From positions 27,418,153-27,482,152 of the forward strand of contig CM064690.1 of assembly GCA_032717465.1 (NCBI GenBank): DNA of 64,000 nucleotides. Reading direction: 5' to 3'. A model generated the notes under the pieces. The model had not been told where the DNA came from and did not search any database. It saw only the letters and a list, made by a program, of their open reading frames with translations. The position numbers were made by a program, and so were the translations under genes. The DNA comes from Coenobita brevimanus. Its lineage: Eukaryota; Arthropoda; Malacostraca; Decapoda; Coenobitidae. Positions within the stretch are counted from its first letter, which is position 1; every line of letters begins with the position of its first letter. This document shows positions 21,511 to 34,319 of the stretch, one piece after another.

Positions 21511-21767
21511 AACCCTTTCAGGCCCATGAAGTACTGTTTATACTTTTTTCTTGTTGCTGTGAGACTTTTAAGTTTACAAAGGCTGCATATTAGTGAGGGG
21601 GTGGGACTAAGTTTTCCACCCAGTTAGTTACTATTATTATTATTATTATTATTACTACTACTACTACTACTACCACTTACTACTACTGCCATTAATACTA
21701 CAAAATGAATACAGTCGTCTGGTAGAAAAAAAAAAGTAAACAAGAGACATCGCACTGAAAGGGTTAA
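21509..21767. mobile_element. TTAA-type (piggyBac-like) MITE, long copy with (TTA)n
   Basis: Left end TCAACCCTTTCAGGCCCATG, right end ATCGCACTGAAAGGGTTAA; these are inverted repeats, CCCTTTCAG and CTGAAAGGG being exact. TTAA is intact on the right and is TCAA on the left. Near the right end lies the family core ACAGTCGTCTGGTAG. At 259 bp it is longer than the usual 90-110 bp, partly because of a TTA/CTA microsatellite at 21632-21675. Confidence 0.75.
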
Positions 21768-22149
21768 ATTCTACTGACTGACCTTATCTTTCTTGCATAA
21801 TCAGTAAAAACAAAATCATCATCATCATTATTATCTACATCATCATGCTTTTCCCATCTAAGAATAGGGTGAGACATGATCTAGAAGCGAAGAAAGTGAA
21901 ATTATGAATGCGGGAGACCTAGCAAAAGCAAATTGTGTAAAATATCCACCAATAATAATATCCAATAATTTCAGACTATTACCAGGCGAGTTTGTTTACT
22001 TTCAGAAGGAGTTTTAGTTGTGAATGACTTACTGAAGACCAAATCCTCCAGTTCAATTACCTTAAGTCAAACAAAATCGTCTGGAGACGTATAAAATACA
22101 AATATACCCACACAACGAAGAAAATTTTCACTTTAAATTAATGTACTCG

Positions 22150-22185
<36 letters not shown>

Positions 22186-23219
22186 CAGCTCTGTATCATG
22201 CACTAATAATCATTTCGATCAAACACTGTCTTATATTTAAACAATTCTTACCAAAATTTCTCAAAGTTTCGTGCCCAAACCACATTATTCCATTCGCGTC
22301 TATCATCTACCAGAGTAAAGTCTGTGTGCTACTTTTCACCAAATATCACCTTCTACGCGAGCAAATTATGGCAAATGTATCGGAAATATCACATAAAACA
22401 AAATTATTTCACATCACTATTTAATTATTGTCAAAGTAGGACTTATGATGTTTTGTGTTAGATTCTTCTACGTTTCTTATCGACGTAAAGCTGGTGCTAA
22501 AAAAAAAAAAAAAAAGTAAAAAAAAAACAATGACACCACTCCTATCTTGATACAATTTCTATGATGGGCAGAGGAGCAAGAGTTTTTAAAAAATGTATAA
22601 ATAAAACTATCACATAATATCCGCATTAGCCAAAAACACTCACAGGAAATTACACACCTCAGAGCCGAAATATAAATACAAAAAATGCGAAATTACACAA
22701 AACTCGCGTTATTTCTAAAAAGGATAAACAAGTTACCTTCTTCGCTCCGACGCGCAAAATGGCCTTCCAAATTTCATTCAGAGAAGGGTAGACCGTAGTG
22801 TGTAATATTTGCGTCGCTAGTAAACCCAGCGTAGTGTGTATATATAATTCATTAAATTCCACAGGGGGAGGGAGGGAAGGAGGGGGGGGATAGAAAGGGG
22901 GAATGAGAGGTGGGGGAGAAGGAAGGAGAGGTTGAATGTTTTAGCAAAATTCCCAGCTTACGACAACCAACACAGCACTCACTCTGGTTGATTAGATACA
23001 ACTTTTTCCCTTCCGTTCTCACACACACAGACACACACCCATGACAATGTGAATGCTTTTGGAGGCAATTAAGGGTATTACTTCATTATAAACTCACTCG
23101 CTCACTCAGTTCTCAGTCTCGTATTCCCCCTCCCCCCTCCCCCCGCCCTACCATTACCACGGCCATCCACCCACGACTTCACTTGTCTTGCTTTCGGGGT
23201 TATTTATAAGAGTTGGATA

Positions 23220-23220
<1 letters not shown>
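21768..23220. other. AT-rich DNA with small repeats, no supported gene
   Basis: Holds an (ATA)n run at 22149-22183, a TCGTCTGGAGACGTA fragment of the TTAA MITE near 22078, and a minus-strand frame (22862-22737) ending at a plausible donor (GAAG/GTAACT) but lacking an acceptor. GA/GGGG-rich DNA follows to about 22940. Confidence 0.45.

Positions 23221-23224
<4 letters not shown>

Positions 23225-23253
<29 letters not shown>
23225..23253. repeat. (CA)n microsatellite
   Basis: Pure AC, with a second longer CA tract at 23646-23693. Confidence 0.99.
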
Positions 23254-23254
<1 letters not shown>

Positions 23255-23642
23255 GCACTCCCCAGATCCGCACACACACGCACTCCCACGCACACACATC
23301 CTACCCATGGCCAAGAAAGGTACGGACACAAGCTCTAAGCTCAGATCACGCTCCCCACCACCCTCACCCCCAAACTCAGCCAGTCCTGAAGAGTGTGTGA
23401 GGGGTCCAGTGCTGCATCCTGGGGTACTCAGTGCTGACCTTACTGTTAATGACCCACTACTTTTTGTATTATATTCCTTTCGTAGTTCTCGTAACGCACA
23501 TACGACAGACACACACCCAAACACACCGGCATTCACACTCTATTACACACACACACATACACACACACATCCAAGGCGTGGTCAAAAATGTACTGACAGG
23601 CAGTAAGAAGATACACACGCACAGGTTTCAGGTATATGTGTG

Positions 23643-23695
<53 letters not shown>

Positions 23696-23793
23696 AAATA
23701 CTTCACAGCTATTGTTTATATTATTCGTATCTCGAGACAATTTCATTCAGTTTAAGTGACTTTTCGAACTGAAGGGATTTGACATGAATTTCA

Positions 23794-23884
23794 CTAACCC
23801 CTTCACTGCCAGACGCTCTCTTAACCTGACAAAAATCGTCTGGAAGCTGTAAGTATAAACATGGCATCGTTCTGAAAGGGGTCA
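23794..23884. mobile_element. TTAA-type (piggyBac-like) MITE
   Basis: CTAACCCCTTCACTGCCAGA on the left and GGCATCGTTCTGAAAGGGGT on the right, with AAAAATCGTCTGGAAGCTG inside. Both TTAA sites have decayed by one base (CTAA, TCAA). Length 91 bp. Confidence 0.72.
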
Positions 23885-24239
23885 AGCCCATTTTTTTTCC
23901 CCCTCGTCCCTTCCATTTTGGCTCTCACTGTTTGTTCACATTCTTTACCCAACATTTTCTTTGCCCTCTTTCTTCTGTTGTCTTTGCCTTTAACATTTCC
24001 ATTTTCCGCTTCTCTGATTCTCGTCTGTTTCATCCACAATTACGTGGTCACCTTCCTTTCTTAATATTTTCGCTTCCCTCTTTTTAACACCGGCAGGCAG
24101 CGAATGTTATTTTCTCTTTTAATATGGCTATCTTCAGTCGAGTTTATGTAGCCTACGATGGACATACCGAAATGGAGGGTTTACATACAGTCTTCATTTT
24201 CCCTATCACTAACAGAAATATTTCCTAAGTTGAATATTA

Positions 24240-24442
24240 TGGTCTACTCACATCTTCCCCCCCCCCCGTTCCCTTTATCCTCCCTCTCGTCTCTATCCTT
24301 TCCTTTCCTTTTTTACCTCCACCTCCCCTCTCCCTCACACTTTTTCTCCAATCCCCTTTTCTCCTCCATAACTTTTTCTTTTACTTTCATTCTCTCTCTC
24401 TAAATGACACCTTTCTTTCTCCCTTCCTTTCAAACCCATTCG

Positions 24443-24499
<57 letters not shown>

Positions 24500-24640
24500 A
24501 ACCCATTCGCATCCCCTTCTCCCCCTCTCTCAACTCTTTCCTCTCCTTTCCTTGTAACACACTTTTTCTTTTCCCATCTCTCACGCCCAGTCCCTCCTCC
24601 CTCTACCTCCATCACCCCCTCTCCTGATCCCATATCAAAA
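24240..24640 (+). repeat. polypyrimidine tract with (CT)n
   Basis: C+T-rich DNA with a pure (CT)n at 24446-24498 flanked on both sides by AAACCCATTCGCAT (24429 and 24499), so the CT tract lies between direct repeats. Confidence 0.9.
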
Positions 24641-24912
24641 CATCTCAAAATCCGGAGACTCTTCAAGGGCATTCTGATTCTCCATTCATTTATTCATAGA
24701 CCCCTTTGTGTTTGGCGCCTTAAGCTGGACAAAGGCTCTTGGATCCATCGATGGCGGTGTTCCGGGCGCTGAACTTGAAGTAATAGGTTAAAACACACAA
24801 GATCGGATCCTGTGATAAGGAGAATTGAGAGACGCCGACCCGGTTACCTTCTCTGTTTGCTTAAGAGCCCACTAAGGGGAGAGGGACCGAGTTTTCTTTC
24901 CTTTTTTTTTTT

Positions 24913-25015
<103 letters not shown>

Positions 25016-25034
25016 ACGAGACTCTGGAGATCTT

Positions 25035-25232
25035 GAAACGCCCCAATCCAAATACCAGTTACCTTTTTGTTATACCTTTTCAAAATATTTATCACTTGTA
25101 CTTTGAAATGTCTGGTATTTTAAAACATTTTGGCGCACACTTAGGTCTGAAAAAATTTGCCATTAGTATTTTGAAACGACTGGTATATTCCGAAACGCCA
25201 AAATCCGGGTGCCATTGACCTTTTTGAAATAC
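25035..25232 (+). repeat. imperfect direct repeats, about 42 bp, 156 bp apart
   Basis: GAAACGCCCCAATCC...ACCTTTTTGTTATACC at the start and GAAACGCCAAAATCC...ACCTTTTTGAAATACC at the end. Between them two more related pieces, TTTGAAATGTCTGGTATT and TTTGAAACGACTGGTATA. Confidence 0.65.
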
Positions 25233-25304
25233 CACTTAAGTTGGATAATACACGAGAGGAATTTCATACATAATACAGGCAATAGCTTATACCTGCTACG
25301 TACA

Positions 25305-25309
<5 letters not shown>

Positions 25310-25361
<52 letters not shown>
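25310..25361. repeat. (CA)n microsatellite
   Basis: Pure CA. Confidence 0.99.
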
Positions 25362-25363
<2 letters not shown>

Positions 25364-26225
25364 TTCTTCTTTCAATCATCTGCTTGGGAATCTTTTTGTT
25401 ATATAGACCTTTTTGCGTATCTCTTTTTTGTTTGTTTGTTTGTTTAGCGTACGTGAAAAACAATACTTTTAACATTTCTTTACCGATATATTTCTCTTTT
25501 ACCAAAACATCCACAAAAAGATACTATTAACGGGTAATAAAAATGCATTCCAAAAATCCCAAAATTTTCACACAAAAGAAAACAGACTCTCAAACATATA
25601 ATTTTTACGTAAATCTGATTAATAACCAGAACGTATATAAACAGCAATATCACAAATTTACAATACCGAGTGGCATAGAGAATAAAAATGTCTTCCTCGA
25701 CATCAACCTCTTCAAAATTATGACTTTTTATATTCTAATCTTGCTACAACCATACATTATTACTCAGATCATGTAGAGCCTGATATTGTGCAAAATTAGA
25801 AGGAAGAACCAAGAATCCTTTCAGAATAATAATGCATTTTTTTCACTTCATTCTTCCACCTACACAATACCTTCAGTCAGCTTAAGAAGGACCTCCTGTA
25901 GTGAAGAGGTTAAAAAAAATCAAATTCCCCCTCTTTTTTTTTCAGTTCTCAAGCATGGGGCAAGAATTCTCAAAAAGCTAAGGTTCATTTGATATACTTC
26001 CTGCATTTGGTTCCATGTCAAATTGCTCAGGTCTTCTCCCATGTCTAAGCCGATCAGAAGCCTTACTAGCAAAAATTAATGCATCAATATTTAGGAGGCT
26101 CTATCAAAAAACTAGTATATGCAAAATTAGGTGGGATTAGGAATTAGAACAGAAAGGAGATGTGTACTTCTCTTTGAATCTGATTAATGTAAGAATACTT
26201 TGAAAAAAAAAAAAAGTAATGGTAT

Positions 26226-26228
<3 letters not shown>
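25362..26228. other. AT-rich stretch, no supported gene
   Basis: A 77-codon ATG frame at 25543-25776 is strongly AT-driven and has no motif. Nothing else is evident. Confidence 0.45.

Positions 26229-26291
<63 letters not shown>
26229..26291. repeat. (CA)n microsatellite
   Basis: Pure AC, 63 bp. Confidence 0.99.
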
Positions 26292-26292
<1 letters not shown>

Positions 26293-26429
26293 GGACACGA
26301 GTTACACAATCTCCACACACGACAAGCAAAGACAAAAAAAGAGCACATCATCTTCCTGACCTTGATTTCCACGTGTAGATGGGGTGGGAAGATATAAGGC
26401 AAGGCTATTTGTACCTCATTCGGGGACGT

Positions 26430-27690
26430 GAATCAGAGGAAAAAGGAAGTCTCTAAATACCCAGCCACTCCACCCTCAACTTAACTCTATTTCCAGGTAA
26501 CACACATATAGGTAGGATTTACCCCCCCAAAAAAAAAATCACACACACACACACATGCAAAACAAAACCCACAAAATCACACGAATACAAACGAACTACA
26601 AAGTGAGAGAAAAGGAAACACCATCGTCCAGTCATGAATTCTTTTCCCGAGTCTAATTTCAACCCTCTCACGTCTCTACCTTCCCACTAATATATATCTC
26701 TAGGTACGATCCAGAGGCAAAGATCGAAAAAAAATCCCCCAAAATCACACGAACTAAAAGGAAATGCAAACATGTGAGGAGGATAAAATATAAATGATTC
26801 ATGTATGCCTTCCCCTAGCCTATTTCCAGTTACCTCCACCCCATACCAGCTTCCCACTAATACACAGAGTAAGATACATAAGCACAAACGAAAAAGAAAG
26901 TCATGAAGAGATACGAACGCAAACGAATTACAAAACAACAGAGGATGATACAGCATAGTCGATTCATGTATTCCTTCGTCGAGCCTACTAACAAAGACCC
27001 TTCCCCTAAACCTGTATCTGTATCAAAAATGTTTCCTGCCAATGCATGGGAAAGCACACCCGCAAAAGAGAAAGACCTCCGCCTAAAAAAAAAGAAAAAA
27101 AAATGCTCAAATACAGACTGATAAGGAATCAGGAGAGGAAGAAACGGCATATTTTAATCCTGTACCCCTTCCCCGACCACAATTCCATCACGTGATCCTA
27201 TATTCAAAAACTAAAAAGACATAAAAGAGAGAAGACCCAAAGACCAAAACAAACACAAACGAATTACAAAACAAGTGTGTGCTAAACAGCATAATCCATC
27301 CATGTATTCGTTCTTGATGATTACAGTATTTCCAGCTCCCTCCCACACCAAACCAGTTTCTCAATAATTCATAGGGCAGAGTATAACAACATAGGTGTAA
27401 AAGAAAACCACGAAAATCACACTTATACGAACGAATTACAAAACAAGTGAGTGATAAACAGCATAATCCATCCATGTATTCCTTCGTCGAGGTTAATCTG
27501 AACCCAGTTTCATAATCAGACATACGGTACGATACAAAATCACACAAACCAAAGGAAGCCACGGACCGAAACGAATACACACAAATTATAAAACCAGAGA
27601 GTGAGAAACAGCATAGTCCATTCATGTATTCCTTCCTCGAGCCTAATCCCAGCTCCCTCCTCCTCCACCCACCTCCAACCTAACCCCCAG
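26430..27690 (-). repeat. satellite-like tandem array, about 165-bp unit, about 7-8 units
   Basis: The landmark CGAATTACAAAACAAGTGAG, followed by AACAGCATAATCCATCCATG, TATTCCTTCGTCGAGCC and CAGCTCCCTCC, recurs at about 26590, 26750, 26925, (27090, decayed), 27258, 27430 and 27580. Minus-strand translation gives recurring peptides such as EYMDGLCCLSLTCFVIR, but frames shift and stop between units, so this is read as a satellite rather than a repeat protein. Confidence 0.78.
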
Positions 27691-27809
27691 CGGAGTTCAG
27701 AGAGCGGAATTGGCAGTTGTGAACCCACCATTTGACAGCGAGATGCACTGGACCCTTGTTTTTGTTCGACGATAAGAGCACGCCACCTTGGATGAGTTGG
27801 GATTGTCTG

Positions 27810-28006
27810 AGTGTGTGTGGGAGCGTGTGTGGAGGCAGGGAGGGGGAGGGAGGGAGTTTGAGTGTGTGTGTGTGTGTGTGGGAGGGAGGGGGAGGGAGGG
27901 AGTAGTTTGAGTGTGCCTGTGGGGGAGGGAGAGGGAGGGAGTTTGAGTGTGTGTCGAAGGGGGGAGGAGAGCTTGAGTGTGTGTATGTGTGGAGGGGAAT
28001 TGAGTG

Positions 28007-28058
<52 letters not shown>
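27810..28058 (+). repeat. G-rich minisatellite ending in (GT)n
   Basis: Units of about 40 bp alternate GGGAGGGGGAGGGAGGGAG with TTTGAGTGTGTGTG. The last GT part is expanded to 48 bp (28011-28058). Runs of three or more G could form G-quadruplexes. Confidence 0.88.
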
Positions 28059-28060
<2 letters not shown>

Positions 28061-28421
28061 TTCACCTCTTTTACAATTATGATTATTTTATATATATTTG
28101 CTTTTGCGATTTTCTTTTTCTTTTGTATTTAGGGGAGACATTTCGAACTAAGACGAGGAGAGTTAGACACATCCTTACCCAACCTCTTACTATTAAAAAA
28201 TCCACCCTAATCTGAGTAATATTTGGTGCCAGGAGTGTAAAATGAAAAAATACATAAACTTTGGAGAGATGCGGGACCTTGCGGGACTTAGGTAGCGTAA
28301 GGCAGGTGGCGTGTGAGAATCTTTACGGAGCTGAAGTGAAGCACAATATCGGGCCACGCTTGACTGAACCACTGTGTATGTGAAAATTGTTCGAGTGTGA
28401 CTGGCTAACCGGACACCTTCT
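28059..28421. other. unique stretch, no supported gene
   Basis: No exon-like frame, repeat or motif that I can support. Confidence 0.5.
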
Positions 28422-28655
28422 TGGCTCGTATTCTCGGCAGGTAAAGAAGCTCCCTAACACCTCTTCCTTTCCGATTTATTTTTGAAGACGGCTGGCTAGT
28501 GTCGTTCTGTAAGTTATTAAAGCTGAATATGGTCATATTAGAATGATGTAACAAAGAAGAGAAACAAAGAAGAGAACTGCAAGGTTTAATAAGTAAAATG
28601 AATCGCTTACGAAGAGAGGTTTAGGGAGTTTTCATAACCAGCAAGAGTATGGGCC
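28422..28655. mobile_element. MITE family C copy 2
   Basis: GGCTCGTATTCTCGGCAGG, then GAAGCTCCCTAACACCTC at the left; GAGAGGTTTAGGGAG...CAAGAGTATGGGCCC at the right, in inverted order. The interior CCGATTTATTTTTGAAGACG matches other copies. Confidence 0.7.
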
Positions 28656-28924
28656 CTAGAGATGCTCCTTCATGTAAAAATGCGGCTTGGTTGTGAAATG
28701 GAAAAACTTAAAGATGTATTTGTGATATCTTGTAGGAATAACACCTTGCCTGTAGTTGTGTTTTTACGTGTGAGGTGAAGGGTATTTAACTGTAACGTGT
28801 TCTGTGTTTTATTTTCGTTTCTACTGAGCAAATTTACCATGCTTAAAACAGTCTCTTATCAGTGAACGGGGAATGATTGTTTGTTTTCTAACCGGTCGAG
28901 TGAAACAGTCTACTCTAAGCAGGA

Positions 28925-28926
<2 letters not shown>
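28656..28926. other. unique stretch, nothing supported
   Basis: Ordinary AT-rich sequence before the (GT)n tract. Confidence 0.5.

Positions 28927-29014
<88 letters not shown>
28927..29014. repeat. (GT)n microsatellite
   Basis: Pure GT, 88 bp. Confidence 0.99.
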
Positions 29015-29018
<4 letters not shown>

Positions 29019-29257
29019 ATTAATGAATGTTTAAATTAATGAAACCGTGTATGTGTGTGTTTTACCATGATTTTCCGTGCGACTACATTTCTAAGATAAT
29101 GCGTACGTACAGTGTGTGCGTGTGAGTATGTGTGTGCGTGAGTGTGTGTGAGTGTGATATGGTTGGAGGCGACTGTGTATATGCGAGTGTACATTTGAAT
29201 ACGTCTGTGCGCATAATTGTCCACGTGCATATGAGTGTAAGCGTTCATGTGTGCATC

Positions 29258-29525
<268 letters not shown>

Positions 29526-29629
29526 GTGCGTGTGTGAGAGAGCGTGTGAGCGTCGTGAAGGGGAGAGTCAGTCTGCAGCCATTTCTGGAATAGACATTAA
29601 GCTGACAGAGATGATCCACTGATAAAAGA

Positions 29630-30570
29630 GTGAGAGGGCTTAGAAGGATGGCAAGGAGAGAGAGGAAGGGAGGGAGAAGGGGAGGGAGGGAGGGACTGAA
29701 GGAGAAGGGGAGGAGAGAGGAAGGGACTGAGGGAAAAGAGGTGGGAGGGAAGAAGAGTGGAGAAGACGGAGGGAGAGACAAAGGAAGGGAGAGAAGGAGG
29801 AAGAAGGGATGGGAAGGATGAAGGGAGAATGGGAGGAGGGGAGAGAGGGTGATGAGGAAAAGGGGGGAGGAGTAGGTAGGGAAAGGGGGGGAAGTTGAGG
29901 GAGAGTGAGTAAGCGAATGATAAGAGGTGGACGGAGAGTGAGTGAGGGACGAGGAAGTGTGGAGGGAATAGGGATGAGGGATGGGAAGGGAGAGAGGGAG
30001 AAAGAGTGGGATAGAGGGTGAGAGACAGAGAGGGATAGAGGGAGAGAATGATGTACAGGGAGGGGGAGAGTGTGGGGGACACTGAAGGAGAGAGGGAGAA
30101 CACATGAAGCAGAGATAAAAAAGAAGAACAACGAGAAGAATGAAAGAAGGGATGTGAATAAGAGAAGAAACAGAAGACAGAGAGATTAAAACAGAATGGA
30201 AGGCAGAAGAGGTAGAAAACGGATAGAAAAAAATAGGAAAGAAAGATGAAAAAGGGAGATGGGGAAAAAGAGCAAATGTGGAAAAATGAGGGGAAAAAAA
30301 GGGGGAGGGGGAAGGGGGAGGTGCAGGCCGTGAGAGGGTGAGGTAGGGATAAAGAGGGAGAATTTAGAGAGAGGGAAAGAGAGGAAGAGGAGGTAAGATG
30401 AGAGAGACTAGAGAGAGGGAAAGGAAGAAATGTGGAGGGATAGGAGAGAGGGATGTGATAGACAGACGGAGCATGAGGGAGGCAAAAGATGAAGGAAGGG
30501 AGGTGGGAGGAAAAGAAATAAATAAGAAGTGGGGGGAGATAAAGGAGTGAGAGAGAAAGAAAGGTTAAAG

Positions 30571-30665
<95 letters not shown>

Positions 30666-30667
30666 CA
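29630..30667 (+). repeat. kilobase polypurine tract ending in (GA)n(GACA)n
   Basis: Irregular GGGAGGGAGAAGG words for about 900 bp, then (GA)32 from 30576 and GACA to 30667. The 325-codon minus-strand frame is Ser/Leu/Pro-only and rejected. Confidence 0.92.
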
Positions 30668-31624
30668 GGTAAGAAATTATGAAGTAAGGATACAAAGGTG
30701 GGAGGGGAAAGAAAGAGGAGATAAATACAGAAGAGACAGAGACTAAAGTTTGAAGGAAAAGTGTTAATATAGAAGTATTAAGAGAAAACGAAGAAACAGG
30801 AAAAAAGGTAAAAGTAACAGAGATGTAGAGGCATAGACACGATGACAGAAATGGATGGGAAAGAAAGCGAGGCACAGAGACGGAACGATACTTTTAAAAC
30901 TTACAATGTGTACTTAGAGTGAAGAAAGAAAGAAGAGAAAATAGAGGATAAGTCAGAGGCAATAAGTCAGTTTTTAATAAGGATGTTAAAAGACATGGCT
31001 AAATTGTATAGTGATATGGGGGGACACTTTTTTATCTTATTTTTTATTATTTTTTTTGGGGGAGGGGTAGGTGAGGGAAGTGAGTTGGTGAAAAAAAAAA
31101 AAAAAGTGGCAAATCTTTATCCTCTAATTATGATGAACATGTTTAATTAATATCCTACTACCGCCATTACTAAGTTTCATTATTCAGCTTAGAACACTTT
31201 CTTGTAGTGAAAGTATTAATATAAATGGCTTACATTCACCATCAATGCCTTCTAAAATCCAAAAGACAGATTCCAAACTCGACGTCTCAAAAATAACCTG
31301 GGCGAAATAAACACTAAGTTCACCCCCGAAAAAGGCAACTGAAACAAAAAATCCCTACTCCCAATAGAAACGGAATAAAAATGGACAAAAAATATATCAA
31401 GAAAAAAGACCATCCCAATTCGCCCCCCATTTTAGCCACGGGCCCTGTTTTGCCAAGACACCGAGAGCTTCAGAATAAACACGAAAGAAATTAGTTACTC
31501 TCCACCTTCCCCCACTCCACCGGCCACGGAATAAGAAAGTAAATACCCACTAAAAAAGCTAAAAGTAAATACACTCTGAAAAAACACAAACGAGGAGGAG
31601 GAGAAACACGGGAAATTTGAGAGA
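30668..31624. other. A/purine-rich DNA, no supported gene
   Basis: A-rich sequence with a T run and a poly(A) run near 31090-31105. Nothing else is supportable. Confidence 0.5.
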
Positions 31625-32065
31625 GGGGCTTGTCAGGGGGGTTGGAATGAGGTATCGTTGTGACAAGTTCACTGGATTGCCCTCAGCTGAGGAAAATCGT
31701 CTTGTGTCAGTCAGAATAAAAATATAAGTGAATCTGTCCCAGAAAGAAAAGAAAAAAAATGGACGATGAGAAACAAGGGAACTAAGAAAGAAGGAAATCA
31801 TGGGGATGGGGTGAAATAAGATGATTAAATATCCCACTGCTACGAAAAACCGCCCTATGCCAGATCGAACAAAAATATAAAAGTAGATCCACTATAAAAA
31901 CATAAAGAGGAGACAGAGAAATAAGCAGGGTCTGACAAGGGGCTGGAAATTAAAAAACGTTGTTGATCTATATTTAACTCTTTTTTGATGGCTTGGATTC
32001 CCCTCAGCAGAATAAAACTCGTTTTAGCTAGGATAAAGTGCCTAAACGTGTCTTTCCACTAAAAA
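31625..32065. repeat. possible tandem of three units carrying the TTAA-MITE core
   Basis: Related segments CCCTCAGCTGAGGAAAATCG (31680), CTGCTACGAAAAACCGCCC (31840) and CCCCTCAGCAGAATAAAACTC (31998) lie about 160 bp apart. Each is followed by AAAATATAAAAGT-like or GGATAAAGTG sequence. Confidence 0.35.
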
Positions 32066-33313
32066 ATCAAATATTATGCCGGAATCACATATGGTTCAGG
32101 AGAATTAGTCTTTCATTACATATATAACTATTTAGGGTTGCTGATTACACCTGGTTTACAATATTAGGATGAGAGTTTGTCACATGTTTATCTGATGTCA
32201 TTGGCATTAGAGATACAAGAATGATTTTTTTGTTCTACTACCCAGACATTATCATTTTTTCAACCATTCGTTTCTAAGTTCGATTATGCTTTCTTAGCCA
32301 AATTTCATGTTGCTGTAGTTCCCAATCTTTCTTAATTTTTTAACATATTTCCTGGCAACCAATTTTTCTCAAAATAAGACTTTTTTTCATCTTCACACAT
32401 TTGCCTGAAACTGCCGGTTACTTTGGGATTCTTATTATGCTTCTCTGAAACTGCACGTTCTCAAAAGGTATACGAGAACTATTCATTTTTTCAAATTCAC
32501 ATCTAAAGCTACATGTTCCTTTCACCTTTTTAACATACTTTTCTGAAAATGTCAACTGCATTCAGCTTAGTATAAAAAAAACAAAAAAACAATCCGGTTA
32601 CCAGTTTCTTCCAGCTGTTTTAACATGCTGGCCTTTCACATTATCGGAATAAATCATATATAACTTTCACTTTCTCCTTTATACTGCGATTATGAGAATA
32701 CGACTCACACACATTTACATTCAAGAGATCGTTCAGCCAAATTATAATGCTTTCCTGTAACAGTCCTTTTACATTAAGCACATGAGAATAGGACTCTGAT
32801 GCTAGTTTAACCTCCAGTTGTTATGTTTTTTTCAATCATTTTAACATATTTCCTTAAAGCCCCATAGAAAAAATACCTACTTACCCATTTACCGCTATAA
32901 AAATGCCCAGAATCATACCTTCATACCCATTTACCACCATTATATATCACAACTGTTCTTTATGTTTAGGACTGCGGACGTTTAAGGTACTGCCTCACAC
33001 CCCAGCACGTCACGCAAATATTTACCACCCGCCTCTGTCCAAACGCTAATGGTCACGATATGTTGACTCGTAATCAGGAATAAGGCTAACAGCTCTATCT
33101 AACCCAGAGAGAGAGAGAGAGAGAAAGAAATAATGATTATAAACTGACTAACTCTCTGCTTAAAGATGCTTCAGTATAGACTAAGAAAGTAAAAAGCTCT
33201 CTCCTACCCCCCAGTTCCTCAGGTGAACAAATGGACACAAAATGGAAGGAAGCAACACTCTGAAGGACTAAGATGTCTGGAAGAAAGTTTATAGTAACAG
33301 TAGAAAGTATTAT
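32066..33313. other. AT-rich DNA with weak periodicity, no supported gene
   Basis: TTTTAACATATTTCCTGAAA-like words recur near 32337, 32522, 32615 and 32840, hinting at a very old tandem array of about 90 bp. A short (GA)n lies at 33107-33123. Confidence 0.35.
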
Positions 33314-33400
33314 TTAACCCTTTCAGTACGATGACGTCTTCTCTATTCTTCCTAGTACCAGCCTATTTTACTCTATCATTCTAGTTCATGCTACTCTTAC
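33314..33400. mobile_element. TTAA-type MITE, left part
   Basis: Intact TTAACCCTTTCAGTACGATG terminus followed by ACGTC. The right part (CCTGAATAAATTTATCTGGG at about 33402) is rearranged. Confidence 0.55.
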
Positions 33401-33481
33401 CTGAATAAATTTATCTGGGAACAAGGAGATTCTTCTGCTCACAAGATGCCAATAGTTGTATAAAGAATCATGGACTTCTTC

Positions 33482-33519
<38 letters not shown>

Positions 33520-33564
33520 CAGTGGTTATTCTGTCGTGAAAGTGAGCGTCCGTCACTCATTTTC

Positions 33565-34319
33565 GTGTCACTCTTTATCACCCATTTATCTCCCCTCCCT
33601 CGTTATCGGGGGGTAATTACGCTTCCGTTATTAGTTATTTCGAGATATCTGGCCATCGTGCGTCATCTCCTTGCCATTATTACGTTGTGGATTAGCGTTA
33701 TTTTTCTCAGCCTTATCTTGTCGGTTATCATGCTAATGGGCTTCATGTTTGTCCCTCCCTAATGCCTTATACTCTCGGTTCTTGCTCCTGATACTAATAT
33801 TGCTTACAGTTCATCTCTTGTTTCTATACGACTGATACCTTATATATCCGTCTTTTACTCAATTATCCTCTCAGCCTTTGCATTTTAGTGCCTGATCTTG
33901 CTCCTGATATTTATATTCCTCATACTTTTCTTTCTTATCTGTCATTTGCTTCTTATCTCTTATGCATTTCTCTCTTACTTATACATCTTACATTCACCTT
34001 CCATATCACATATTCTTTACCTAATATTCTCTAACGTCGGATCTTGCCCCTCATTATCTTTACAGTTCACCTCTTTCTTCTTCTACGATTTATTTCTTAT
34101 TGTCTCTCACTCTGGCATGTCTTTACTAATATTCTAAAGTCAAAAATTCCTCGTGATATTAGTGCTTCTCACAGTGCACTTTCTTACCCATCACTTGCCT
34201 CTAATGTACATAGTTCTGTCACCTTTAGTTTATTTCCCTCTCATCCTTTACGTATGCCTGTAGGTAATTTATTCTATTCCCACATTCTGCGTCTAGTACC
34301 GTATTCTATTACCTTAAGT
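33565..34319. other. pyrimidine-rich DNA, possible 115-145-bp periodicity
   Basis: GGTTCTTGCTCCTGATACT (33776), TGATCTTGCTCCTGATATT (33893), GGATCTTGCCCCTCATTAT (34038) and CCTCGTGATATTAGTG (34150) suggest diverged tandem units. No gene. Confidence 0.35.

Noticed and set aside
22737..22862. Minus-strand frame ending GVGAKK-like before a GTAACT donor
   Set aside because: Upstream polypyrimidine DNA has no AG acceptor and no ATG; exon status cannot be argued.
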